Below are positions 1 to 8,879 of a DNA stretch of 24,619 nt, one piece after another. Position 1 is the stretch's first letter; every line of letters starts with the position of its first letter. This DNA comes from Magnaporthiopsis rhizophila (Eukaryota; Ascomycota; Sordariomycetes; Magnaporthales; Magnaporthaceae), in the NCBI GenBank assembly GCA_003049465.1, contig PYSS01000047.1, forward strand, positions 237,808-262,426. Direction: 5' to 3'. A model generated the notes under the pieces. That model saw only the letters and a program-made list of their open reading frames with translations, made no database searches and was not told where the DNA came from. The position numbers and the translations under genes are program-made.

Positions 1-31
<31 letters not shown>

Positions 32-51
32 CCCCCCCCCCCCCCCCCCCC
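1..51. repeat. poly-C tract at window edge
   Basis: Thirty C, one G at position 31, then twenty C, followed directly by TTAG. The tract ends exactly where the polypyrimidine run of an intron acceptor would lie (CTTAG at 51-55). It may be a real C-rich intron end that could form i-motif/G-quadruplex structures, or an assembly or sequencing artefact at a contig edge. The sequence alone cannot separate these. Confidence 0.85.
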
Positions 52-55
52 TTAG

Positions 56-2515
56 ACTGACGTGCGACCTGCAATGGTCCCGGCCGGTCCACACTCGCCA
101 TTCCTCATGCCCCCCAGACGCCTCAGCAACGACCACAAGGACTTCAACATGCTGTACCCGGAGCCTCCGCAGGGCAACTTCGCCTCGGCGCCCCTGGACA
201 TGAACGTTTCGCCCGACACCTACTACCCCAGGGTCTCGGCTCAGGACTACCCCACCACCATGGGCTTCGACGCCAGCGCGCTGTACGCCGAGACTCCGTA
301 CGGCGTCTTTGCCAAGGCCAACGGCCTCATGTCACCGGCCATGTACGCGGAGGACGGCGAGATGAGGTTACCCTCGTCGAACCTGTCCATCGCCTCCAAC
401 GGATCCGCGCCCTCGTCTGCCCACGGCTCGCCGCGCTCTGCCCACCAGCCCGTCCCTGAGTGGGCCGGCGCCCAGGGCCTGCCCGGCATCGTGGGCCAGA
501 ACGAATACTTTGCGCCCGGCGCCGAGTACTCGTTCGCCCCCGCGCCCAGCATGGACGACTTCAACGCAGCTTTCGAGTACGCCCAGCAGCACAGCAAGCC
601 CCCGGGTTTTGTGGGTGAGTTATCAGAGGTTCCTAGGTCGTCGTCATGCCAGAATTCTCGTCCTGTTTTCACGGGTCATCGCCTTGATGACCCCGTCTCC
701 TTTTCTGTTTCTTCTTCTGCTGCCGAGCCTCGGCCCCTGGACACTTTTGCACCACCACCACCGCCGCAACAGCAACAACAACAACCACGACAAGACAGTC
801 CCAGGCGGTTGGCCATCGATACGCAGTCGTCGCCGACCCTGTCTCCTTGTTCGTCCCGGAAATCCAGCATTGCTTTCTTTTCTCCTGTCACGTCTGCATC
901 TTCTCTTTCCTCTCCGCCGCTGGCTTGGAGCAGCCCTTCCTGTGCTCCTGAGGAGCTGAGCCCTGGCGCGCGTCCGCCGGTTCACCGTCATGTTCCTCCT
1001 TTCTTTTCTCAGAGTAGTGGTCACTTCGTCGCCCCTCTGGGCTCTTCCTGTTGGTTTTCCTCTTGTCGAATCGCAAACAAACGCTTGTGTTTGTGTGACT
1101 GTGTGTGATACAAGCCAGTCTTGCTAACCAATCCTCGGCGTTTTTAAGCAGACCCCTCTCTCATCCACCCCGGCATCAGCCGGCCCCTGGAGATCCCCGC
1201 TTTCGAGTCGGCTTATCCCGCGCCCCCAGCATCAGCATACCCTGTCTCTCCGGCGCTCACCGGCTCCCCCAACGTCCGCAACGGCAGCACATCGCCATTC
1301 ATCCCTAATCATAATTACTACCAGCACAGCCAGTACCCCACGCCCGTCGAGACGCGGAGACAGAGCCTGCCCTCTTTCGCACCGGGGTACCCGGCAGAGC
1401 CGCAAAACAGCGACGGCGAGATCAACAAGGAGAAGCAGCGATGCCCACACCCCGAGTGCGGCAGGAAGTTCAAGGACCTGAAGGCGCACATGCTCACGCA
1501 CCAAGAAGAGCGGCCCGAGAAGTGCCCGATCCAGACGTGCGACTACCATACCAAGGGCTTCGCCCGAAAGTATGACAAGAACAGGCACACCCTGACGCAC
1601 TACAAGGGCACCATGGTGTGCGGCTTCTGCCCTGGATCGGGCTCGGCGGCAGAGAAGTCGTTCAACCGCGCCGACGTCTTCAAGCGCCACCTAACGGCGG
1701 TGCACGGCGTGGAGCAGACGCCTCCCAACAGCCGCAAGAAGGCGGCGGCGGCGGCGGCCGTGGGCATGTCCAAGAAGCTGACGGGCTACGCGCCCGACGC
1801 CACGGGCAAGTGCAGCACCTGCTCGGCCACCTTCTCCAACGCCCAGGACTTTTACGAGCACCTGGACGACTGCGTCCTCCGCATCGTGCAGCAGGAGGAT
1901 CCGGCCGAGGCCATCAACGCCAAGCGCCTGGCCGAGGTTGCCGAGGACCGCGAGGTGCACGCGACGCTGGAGAAGAACCAGCTGCCGACGGCGACCATGG
2001 CGTCGCCCTACAGCGACGAGGACGACGAGATGGAGGAGGACGACTGCGAGGACGAGTCGCGAGTGGCGCGTGTCGGCGGCAAGGCCACCACCGGCACGTC
2101 CCCGTCCAAGAAGAAGGGCGGCAACAGCAACCCGGCCAACGGGGTGCAAAAGTCGCGGGGCATGACGCACTCGCGCAACGGCCCCGCGCACATCAAGCAG
2201 GCCAAGGGCCGCAAGAGCCGGCGCGACTACCCGACGTCGTGGGGTTTCGACAAGGGCCAGATGAACTTCAAGAAGCGCGTCATGACCGTCTTCGACGGCC
2301 CGCGCCGCCTGGCCAAGGACGACATGATGCTGTCGACGGAGCACGAGGTGCGCATCAAGCTCCAGGACGAGAAGGCCTACGTCACGGACCTCGACGTCCA
2401 GACCATGCGCCGCGCCCAGGGCTTCCTGGACGCCACCGACGAGGAGAAGGGACCTTGGATCTCGGACGACCTGACCGAGGAGCAGCGCCGTCAGCTTCAT
2501 GCTGCTGTTCAATAA
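56..2515 (+). CDS. C2H2 zinc-finger protein, probable transcription factor, 5' partial
   Basis: Probable nuclear DNA-binding regulator. Two exons: 56-614 and 1152-2515, joined across an intron at 615-1151 (GTGAGT donor, GCTAAC branch site near 1123, AAGCAG acceptor). The join restores frame as GTG-GAC (FVDPSLIHP). From the first ATG at 74 the product is 634 aa. The in-frame TAG at 53-55 sits inside a CTTAG acceptor-like site, so an upstream exon is probably missing; ATG 74 is the alternative start. The N-terminal ~270 residues are Pro/Ser/Tyr-rich and low in complexity. Counting from ATG 74, fingers lie at about 278-297 (C-x4-C-x9-H-x3-H, short), 305-330 (C-x4-C-x15-H-x3-H) and 337-365 (C-x2-C-x19-H-x4-H). 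A C2HC-like unit lies at 401-421 (CSTC..H..C). An acidic stretch (SDEDDEMEEDD) and a basic region follow, then a well-formed C-terminal segment (RRDYPTSWGFDKGQMNF onward). The family is clear; targets and gene name are unknown. Confidence 0.85.
615..1151 (+). other. long intron of the zinc-finger gene, open in frame for ~490 nt
   Basis: The intron is 537 nt, several times longer than the others in this window. Its donor, branch site and acceptor are all good. Reading straight through from exon 1 stays open until a TGA at 1106-1108 and adds Ser/Pro/Gln-rich sequence including a P5Q6 run. Retention would give a protein that ends before the zinc fingers. Confidence 0.7.
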
Positions 2516-2667
2516 TCTCTGTCTCTCTCTCCCTCACATACTACACACACACACACATCACACACATTTTTACGACGTTTATGACGGCAAAGTTTTTGGG
2601 CCAATACCCCCGGGAAATAAAAATTAATGGCGTAGAGAGTTGGCGGGCATGTATTCGGCGCGGTGAC

Positions 2668-2689
2668 TTTTTTTTTTTTTTTTTTTTTT
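2668..2689. repeat. T22 homopolymer
   Basis: Twenty-two uninterrupted T, about 150 nt past the zinc-finger stop codon. The exact length is likely to be uncertain in the assembly. Confidence 0.9.
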
Positions 2690-3254
2690 CAATCCTTCTC
2701 ACCTCTCTGCCCACCCGTTTGCCAATCCTTTGAATGAGGGGGGATTGTCTTTTCTTTTACGGCTTACCTTATCTGTCATGGTCATGTCTTGGATATTTTC
2801 CTCTCTCGGATTTGAAATCTGGCCGTCGGTTGCGGCTTCGCGATACCCTTGGTTTTTCTTTTTTATCTTGTATTTTTTCCCCTCTCCTTTTTTATTTCTT
2901 TCGCTTACCTTTTCCGCATCTGCCCTTTTTGTAGCAGAGTTTGCATCGCGGTGTGTCCATCCAACTCAAGTAATAAAAAAAAAAAAAGATCTCTTACGTT
3001 CTCTTCTCGCCACGCTGATTACTTTGTCTGTCTCTTGCGTCGATAAAACCTTCTTTGCTACTGTATGTCTGTCCTTGTTGAAGATTTTGGAAGGTCATGT
3101 GGGCTTGGCTTTGTCGTTGGTTGGTGTCGGTGTGGAGGCTTTTGGTTTAGGATGAAGTGTCGGGCGGGCGTGTGCGACTGTTTCTTTCTTGGTCTGTAGA
3201 AACATTGCGTGTGAAGCAAAATAAAACAAAGCATAATTTTGTGCAAAAAGATGC

Positions 3255-3284
<30 letters not shown>
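3255..3284. repeat. (TTG)10 microsatellite
   Basis: Ten perfect TTG units followed by TCGTCG. This explains the poly-Cys, poly-Val and poly-Asn/Thr open frames seen here, which are not genes. Confidence 0.95.
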
Positions 3285-3285
<1 letters not shown>

Positions 3286-4205
3286 CGTCGTGACTTGTTG
3301 CTTGCGTGCCATGTCGTGCGGGTTGCTGCCGCAGTCTATGCCAGACCTTCCAAGTTATGTCTGGATTACAAGCAGCCAGGCTGACGTCTGGTTGCCGATG
3401 GCTGTGTATGATGTGACTGAACTGCCATGGAAGACGACAGCCCCCTGACTGACTTGCTCTTGCCGCTCCTATCGGAAGACCTGTCGAAGGCACAAGCAGC
3501 GGGCTCGGGAAGGCTGCGGCAACCTCGCTCGTGATGCTCGTCGTCGGCGGCTTATCGGTCTAGGCCGTCCAGTCTCTCCGTCGTTCCGCAGGGAGGCTCG
3601 GCTCGGTACGCTGGTGTACATGGAGCTCGTAGTGGGGATGGGATGCCATGTTGTCCGAGGGAAGCGGCCGAGGCCTTGTTTTCGTGCTGGCTGGGACGGG
3701 TCGTCACTTTGAGCCGGTCGTGATGGAGGTTTCGTCCGCGAGTCGATTCGTCGTGTGCTTTGCCTCCTTCATGCCCCTTCTTTCATTTTCCCCCGTCCTC
3801 GCTCCAGCATGTCCGTTCGTCGTCCGTCGTCCGTCGTTTCTCCATCAGCCCATCGCTCGTCCTTCATCCTGGCGGGCGCTTGCGGGTCGTCGAGCCTTCA
3901 CGAAGGTGCTGCGTGAGTCACCTTGGCCGCGTCGGTGTCGTTGACGATCGACAACGAGATGTGGATGTGTTGTAGGCGGCTTCTCGTTCGGGCGGGAAGG
4001 TGCTGTGACTTGTCGACCCGGAGGTGGTGAGCTTTGTTGTATTATGTCCCCGGGGCTCCAGGAGGGGAGCGAGACGTGCGCTATATCTACTGCTCGTGGA
4101 CAGCTGGCTGAAACCAGCAATGGAGACCGCACCTCGGACAGACGCAGAAGCGCGCAGAATCCCGGGTCGTTCTCCCGAGCAGATGCGTGATAGAGCCCGT
4201 TCTCA

Positions 4206-4546
4206 AAAGTGACTATCGGGGCCAAGCCTGCGGCTGAAGGCGCAGAACCCTCGTTTGGGGTTCAGCTCCGACGGTCAGCCCGCAAAGCTTTTTGTCGATC
4301 CCCGAAAGCCATGGCGCTCGCTTGAATAGCACCGGCCGAATGCACAGGAACAAAGAGAAAACAAAAGAGGCTATGACGCGGACAAGCAAACAACGGACTA
4401 GCCCGTCTGGGTTGTGTTATGGGTGCTCATCTAGGGGTGGTGACGCGGCTTTGTGATTTTGAGCGAGCCTGTCAACGCTTTTTTTTGAGAGTTGAAAGCC
4501 GAAGCAAAACGAGCAACTCTTCTTTTGGCGGAAGTGATGTGCACAG

Positions 4547-4581
<35 letters not shown>
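4206..4581 (+). mobile_element. possible degenerate SINE-like element with poly-A tail
   Basis: GGTTCAGCTCC at 4259-4269 matches a Pol III B-box (GGTTCRANYCC) at 10 of 11 positions. A weaker A-box-like stretch (about 8 of 11) lies roughly 40 nt upstream near 4219-4229. The segment ends in 35 A residues at 4547-4581. This order (A-box, B-box, body, poly-A) is that of a tRNA-derived SINE. There is no obvious target-site duplication, and the internal runs of T at 4288 and 4481 would act as Pol III terminators. Speculative; it may be chance plus a homopolymer. Confidence 0.2.
4547..4581. repeat. A35 homopolymer
   Basis: Thirty-five uninterrupted A between GCACAG and CAGACATC. It is either a microsatellite-type homopolymer or a retroposon tail. 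Confidence 0.9.
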
Positions 4582-4582
<1 letters not shown>

Positions 4583-4840
4583 AGACATCATAGGCTCGAC
4601 CAGAGCCCCTCCAGCTCCCCAGAGCTGAACACCTGGTCGCCCTCCCTGCCCATCACCATCAGCTTCACGAACGCCACAGCTGGGCTAGCACACACGATTT
4701 TCCCGCCGCATAATCTCGGATGGGGGCGCGGCGGTGCGCCGTCTGGTCCATCCTTGCACACAAAACAAATGGCGCCACCGCGGCAGGCCTAAATGCCGTC
4801 CACCGACGAAGCCGGTCAGCGGGATATGGCGATTCTGAAT

Positions 4841-4869
4841 GATACTGATACTGATACTGATACTGATAC
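4841..4869. repeat. (GATACT) hexanucleotide microsatellite
   Basis: Four perfect GATACT units plus a partial fifth (GATAC). The reverse strand reads as a short Tyr-Gln repeat, which is not a gene. Confidence 0.95.
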
Positions 4870-5240
4870 ATACAAAGAAATCAAAGGGAACTGGTCTTGC
4901 CTGGGCTCAGTGTCATACGGTACACAGTGGCTTCCCCGAAGCGGCTGACCATGATCTCCTCCCAAGGAATCCCTGAGGATATCACAGACCTGAAGCACCG
5001 AGTCGCTTGGACCACCACCTATCGAGCGCCATGATCATGCAGCTGGCGCCAGCTCACAACGCCGGGAACGGCTGGGGCCGGAAGCACCCCTTCTTGCTTC
5101 AGCCCTTCGCCGCTACGGGGTGGTGACCGCAGCTAAAGGAGGCGGCCGTGCTTCGATAATGTGGTCACTGGTAGGTGTGCCAGCCGGCATAATCCGTTGG
5201 ACGTGGTTTGATAGCCGCGACTCACCTCTGGAGAAAGGAT

Positions 5241-5250
5241 TATAAAAATA
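5241..5250 (+). promoter_or_regulatory. TATA-like box with no recognised downstream gene
   Basis: TATAAAAATA is a good TATA-box match on the plus strand. Only short reading frames follow (the first ATG, at 5443, opens about 20 codons), and the fibrillarin gene beyond runs the other way. It may serve a noncoding transcript or be chance in AT-rich spacer. Confidence 0.2.
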
Positions 5251-5812
5251 GCAGCCGCTTGCACTTTGCTTGTGGAGCTCGTATTCCTTCGCTCCAATAT
5301 TTGTCGTCTCACTTGGCACCCTTCGGACGCAAATAGTGACAGCGTTCTCTCTCGTAGCAGCTAGGTAGTAGTCTCTAGTCTGGAAAAGCAATCTCGGAGA
5401 CGTCGACAGTTTGAGAAGAGCCCGTTCGTTGACAGCATCTGGCATGTATTACCGTCAAACTAGATTCGCACACACCAACATACACAAAGATGGAGGTGAC
5501 GGGAAATGATTCCGGAGACATGGCATTATCCAGACACGAAAGAGATTCTTGATTTTCAAACCAGGCATGTCATGATTAACGCCTTGGACGCCTTCCCCTT
5601 GATTGGAAACACAAACAGACACAAGTTGGAGCAGAAAGCGAGGAAAAAGACAAGACTCGCGAAGCCAGCCAGAACCCATCGGAACACCACACACCAAAGG
5701 GAACCCGTGGATAACGGAGGATATATGAACAGAGCGATGCGCAATATGCCGGGAGATTGTGCTTTGGGATTTGTATTTTTTTTCTTACCTGTCCCTTTTC
5801 AGGGAACCCCGC

Positions 5813-7137
5813 TCATTGCACAAACTCCTTCTGCTGGTACACCGCTGTTACCATGGCGTGGTCACGTTCGTAGGGTTCTGCCATGGTGGAGAACAGTCAG
5901 TGGACCATCTCGAGCAAAGATAAGGATGGAGGCTGGGCAGAGTTGCTTCCTTACCTAGGGTTAGCTGCTCCTTGGGGAAGAACTTCTCGGCCCTCAGCTT
6001 CTCGACCTCACTGGCAAAGACCTCCTCGGCCGGGGCGGTCGAGTCGATACAGTTGGCCTTGATTGAGATGCAGGTTCCGCCGCCCTTCTTGAGAAATAGG
6101 CTGGCGTTGAGAGCGACGATGCGGGCCTGGTCAGGCTGGGCGACGTCGGCGAAGATGCAGTCGACCATGGGAACGACCATGCGGTACTTGAGCGGGTGGC
6201 GGGCGTCTTCGACGATGGGGATGACGTTTGTGCGCTTGGTGGCCATGTTGATGAGATCGCGGCCGGAGCGGTGGCTAAACTCAACGGCGTAGACGTTGCC
6301 CGTGGGGCCCACTAGGTCAGCGACGTGCGATACCGATGTGCCCGAGGCAGCGCCCAGATACAGGACCTTTGCGCCGGGCTTCATAAAGATGTTGTCCATG
6401 CCGCCCAGGATGCCGGCTGCCAGCTTGCTGCGGAAGGGGTTCCAGACGCGATACTCGGTCTTGGTCGCGGGTGCATCGTCGCTGCCCTTGGAGCTGTTCT
6501 CCACCGCGATGCGCTTCTCGCCGTACACCGAGTCGCCGGGAGTCAGGTTGACAGTGGCCAACAGGTCCTCCTTGCCGCCCCTGGCGACAAAGACGCCTTG
6601 GTGACGATGGGGCTCCTGTGAGGGGAGGGTCAGGATGTGGTCAGTGGGCTGTGAATAATGTGTGAGGACACAGGGCTGCTTCCCCTGCCAGGAGTTGCTG
6701 GCGTCAAGACTCGCGACGAGACGAGATGGTGAAGCTTCGCAACAGCATGACCGGCGGGGAGAAGACGGGACGAGGGAGGCTTCTGCTTACAATCACGACC
6801 TTCTTGCCACCGGCACCGGCACCGCCACGACCCCCGCGGCCGCCTCCCCTCGGGGCACCGCGTCCACCGCGACCACCGCGTCCTGCGCCGCCTCGGCCAC
6901 CTAAAAAAAGCATTGGATATGAGTAACCCTTGCTTGCGACGCGCAGCGACATGTGTGAAAAAGGAGACAAAAGTCCCCGAGGCAAAGAAAATACTGACCT
7001 CCCCTGCCGCCACCGCGTTCGCCGCCGCGAAAGCTGCCACCACCACGGCCGCCGCCTCGGCCGCCTCGATCACCGCCGCCTCGGAAGCCGCCGCCGCGAC
7101 CACCGGGTGCACCTCGGCCTCTCGGTGTGAAACCCAT
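5813..7137 (-). CDS. NOP1: fibrillarin, rRNA 2'-O-methyltransferase of box C/D snoRNPs
   Basis: The SAM-dependent methyltransferase of nucleolar C/D snoRNPs; it 2'-O-methylates pre-rRNA at guide-RNA-chosen sites, and the family also methylates a histone H2A glutamine. Four exons on the minus strand: 7137-6999, 6900-6791, 6615-5955 and 5877-5813, giving 324 aa, the usual size. Introns are 98, 175 and 77 nt; the last two have clear CTGAC branch sites. All phases join cleanly: KKVVI-EPHRHQGVFVARGGKEDLL across intron 2, QLTL-EPYERDHAMV across intron 3. Residues ~5-77 are a Gly/Arg-rich (GAR) domain typical of nucleolar proteins. The methyltransferase fold follows, with SAM motif VLYLGAASGTSVSHV at ~167-181, then YAVEFSHRSGRDL, DCIFADVAQPDQ and a late lysine in SIKANCIDS. 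The C-terminus is AVYQQKEFVQ. It diverges from uL22 across a 701-bp promoter. Identification is very secure; exon ends are inferred from splice signals and family conservation. Confidence 0.97.
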
Positions 7138-7308
7138 TGCGGTTTATATGGGTCAGATGGATAGCTCCTGCCACTCGTGAAAATCAGAAATAAGGTGTCG
7201 GGATGGGGGTTGGGACCTTCTGCGCGGAGCAATTCGCGTTCAAAGAGCAGGAGCGCGAGGGGAAAAGGGTCCTTAAGGATTTGCTGAGAAGCTCCCGTCC
7301 GCTTCCAA

Positions 7309-7330
7309 GCTTCAAAAAATTTTATGAAGC
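7309..7330. promoter_or_regulatory. RRPE-like element inside a 22-bp imperfect palindrome
   Basis: AAAAATTTT at 7315-7323 equals the core of the yeast ribosomal RNA processing element (RRPE). It is flanked by GCTTCA (7309-7314) and TGAAGC (7325-7330), so 20 of 22 bases form a palindrome. It lies about 170-190 bp upstream of the fibrillarin ATG. RRPE is known upstream of yeast ribosome-biogenesis genes, where Stb3 binds it; use in this fungus is inferred. Confidence 0.5.
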
Positions 7331-7517
7331 AAAAGCGGAGCCTGCAGGTCCAAAGTCCTCCACCACCCTTTCTCCAGCCGAACTTATTTTTTAGTGGGGC
7401 CAAAGCCGTTGCCGCCGCCTTCAGCTCGGCGGTTTGATAATTCCGCTCCGGCTTGGACTGGATCGCAGAGGCCCACCATCAAAAGCCCAGAAGTCTCGCG
7501 CATCTAGAGGCAGACAG

Positions 7518-7524
7518 CCAATCA
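7518..7524 (+). promoter_or_regulatory. CCAAT box
   Basis: CCAATCA on the plus strand, about 315 bp upstream of the uL22 start and 380 bp upstream of the fibrillarin start. It is a candidate site for the fungal CCAAT-binding complex. The motif is short, so chance occurrence is possible. Confidence 0.35.
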
Positions 7525-7682
7525 GACTGCGTGAAACACAACTTTGACAATAGTGATAGAACAGACAATCCGTATTGAAATACAATTTGCATGATTCGAA
7601 AGTCTGCAATTTTCTCTATCTCCCAGCCCAGTCTTGTCCTCTCCTCTTCGCTGCTGGGCGCTCGGACCAGGGGGTTGAACTT

Positions 7683-7702
7683 CTAGGGCTGCCAAACCCT
7701 AG
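7683..7702. promoter_or_regulatory. inverted telobox-like pair
   Basis: CTAGGG (7683-7688) and CCCTAG (7697-7702) form a perfect inverted repeat with an 8-nt spacer. The right arm extends to AAACCCTAG, a telobox, and the left arm reads AGCCCTAG on the other strand. Telobox/Tbf1-type ARCCCTA sites are known in promoters of ribosomal protein genes in several fungi and plants. The pair is about 137 bp upstream of the uL22 ATG. Binding here is inferred. Confidence 0.5.
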
Positions 7703-7838
7703 TGGGAGGCTCCACATGACCAAAGGCGGGCGGGCTTCTCTCTTGTGCGGAAAAGTTGACAAGTGCAAACCGACCTCGCAAATCCACCAAAACCACCCTC
7801 TCGTCGAACCCCTTCCGTCACTAACCACAGCAGCAAAG

Positions 7839-8879
7839 ATGGTACGTACGATTGTCGGGGGCACTCTTCCTGTCGATTTTTTCGTCGAGCCTCGAATTCT
7901 CGGTCGCCGTCGTCGAGTTTCCGGGACTCGTCTTCTTCGTTGGGCGGCCGTGTTTGGATGGGCCCAGCACGTCGAGACAGGGCGTCAAACATGGCTCCGT
8001 GCAAGAATCGTGGAAAGCTGGGAAGGGAACCTGTCGGAGGATTTGACGAAGAAAGAGCATTTGGGAAATCAGAGCGTCAGAATGAACCGGCCGACGAAGA
8101 CGACGAGTCCTGGGCGAACGACACGACGACGGGCTGGCTTGGCTTCGATTGCGCGTGGACACACAAACCCCTCAGCGGGAGCCGTCACAAAAGGAAAAAA
8201 GAAAAAGAAAAAAGGATAGCGGGCTAACATGTCGCCGACAGGTCCGCTACGGAGCCAACGAGATCGAGTCGCAAAAGTCGGCCCGCGCGCGCGGGTCGTA
8301 CCTGCGCGTGTCCTTCAAGAACACGCGCGAGACGGCCCAGGCCATCAACGGCTGGAAGCTGCACCGCGCCGTCAAGTTCCTCGAGAACGTGCAGGAGAAG
8401 AAGGAGGCCGTGCCCATGCGCCGCTACGCCGGCAGCACCGGCCGCTGCGCCCAGGGCAAGCAGTTTGGCGTCTCCAAGGCCCGCTGGCCCGTCAAGTCGG
8501 CCGAGTTCCTGCTCGGCCTGCTCAAGAACGCCGAGGCCAACGCCGACGCCAAGGGCCTCGACACCGGCAACCTCGTCGTCAAGCACATCCAGGTCAACCA
8601 GGCTCCGAAGCAGCGCAGGCGGACGTACCGTGCCCACGGTCGTGTATGTTTTCGTTATCCCGTCATCCATGCTTCTTCGACCAGCCGAATCCTCAGGACT
8701 AACCAATCCAAACTCTCCTCTTCCAGATCAACCCTTACATGTCGTCGCCTTGCCACATTGAGCTCATCCTGACCGAGGCCGAGGAGGCCGTCGAGAAGTC
8801 GGACGCCGTCACCAGCAACCAGCACCTCAGCTCGAGGCAGCGTGGTGCCCGTATCCGCCAGGCCATCACCGCCGCCTAA
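7839..8879 (+). CDS. RPL17: 60S ribosomal protein uL22 (L17)
   Basis: Universal large-subunit protein uL22, which contacts 23S/25S-type rRNA and reaches the wall of the peptide exit tunnel. Three exons: 7839-7841 (the ATG only), 8242-8643 and 8727-8879, giving 185 aa, matching the ~184 aa of yeast L17. Intron 1 is 400 nt (GTACGT donor, GGCTAACAT branch site, CGACAG acceptor). Intron 2 is 83 nt (GTATGT, GACTAACC, TTCCAG). The product begins MVRYGANEIESQKSARARG. Further recognisable blocks are LENVQEKKEAVPMRRYAG, GRCAQGKQFGVSKARWP, APKQRRRTYRAHGRINPYM and SSPCHIELILTEAEEAV. The upstream context is pyrimidine-rich and the start reads AGCAAAGATGG. Codon use is strongly biased to C/G at third positions, as expected for high expression. 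The ATG-only exon makes this gene easy to mis-annotate; the splice model fits the family from residue 1 to the end. Confidence 0.97.
7842..8241 (+). other. 400-nt first intron of uL22, directly after the ATG
   Basis: The intron follows immediately on the start codon and is about five times longer than the second one. I looked for an intronic box C/D snoRNA and found no convincing C/D pair with terminal stem. Its last third is rich in GACGA and AAAAAGAAAAAG. Confidence 0.8.

Larger units (their letters stand above)
2516..5812. other. gene-poor interval between the zinc-finger gene and fibrillarin
   Basis: I see no convincing gene here. The first few hundred bases are probably the 3' UTR of the zinc-finger gene (CT and CA runs at 2519-2566, then T- and A-rich DNA). 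The short open frames lack good start contexts, splice support or recognisable families, and several begin at non-ATG codons. The interval holds a T22 run, an A13 run (2975-2987), TTG and GATACT microsatellites and an A35 tract. It ends with the fibrillarin 3' UTR. Confidence 0.6.
7138..7838. promoter_or_regulatory. divergent promoter shared by fibrillarin and uL22
   Basis: These 701 bp separate the start codons of two head-to-head ribosome-production genes and hold no gene. Visible motifs are an RRPE-like palindrome on the fibrillarin side, a CCAAT box in the middle and an inverted telobox-like pair on the uL22 side. I did not find a PAC-type GATGAG core. Co-regulation is inferred. Confidence 0.7.

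Noticed and set aside
1618..2733. 371-aa plus-strand frame overlapping the zinc-finger exon
   Set aside because: It is a shifted frame of the real gene, Arg/Gly/Gln-rich as expected for off-frame GC-rich sequence, and runs into the T22 tract.
3845..4225. 126-aa minus-strand frame
   Set aside because: It has no ATG at the reported start (the first codon is TTG), odd composition and no family signal.
5113..5445. 110-aa minus-strand frame
   Set aside because: It looks protein-like in composition, but I see no domain or splice partner and no conserved motif. Evidence is too weak to call a gene.
5945..5960. AACCCTAGG telobox-like match
   Set aside because: It falls on the fibrillarin exon 3/intron 3 junction (QLTL codons plus donor) and is explained by coding and splice signals.
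7842..8241. Intronic box C/D snoRNA in the uL22 intron
   Set aside because: Ribosomal protein introns often host snoRNAs, but no RTGATGA/CTGA pair with a closing stem is visible here.
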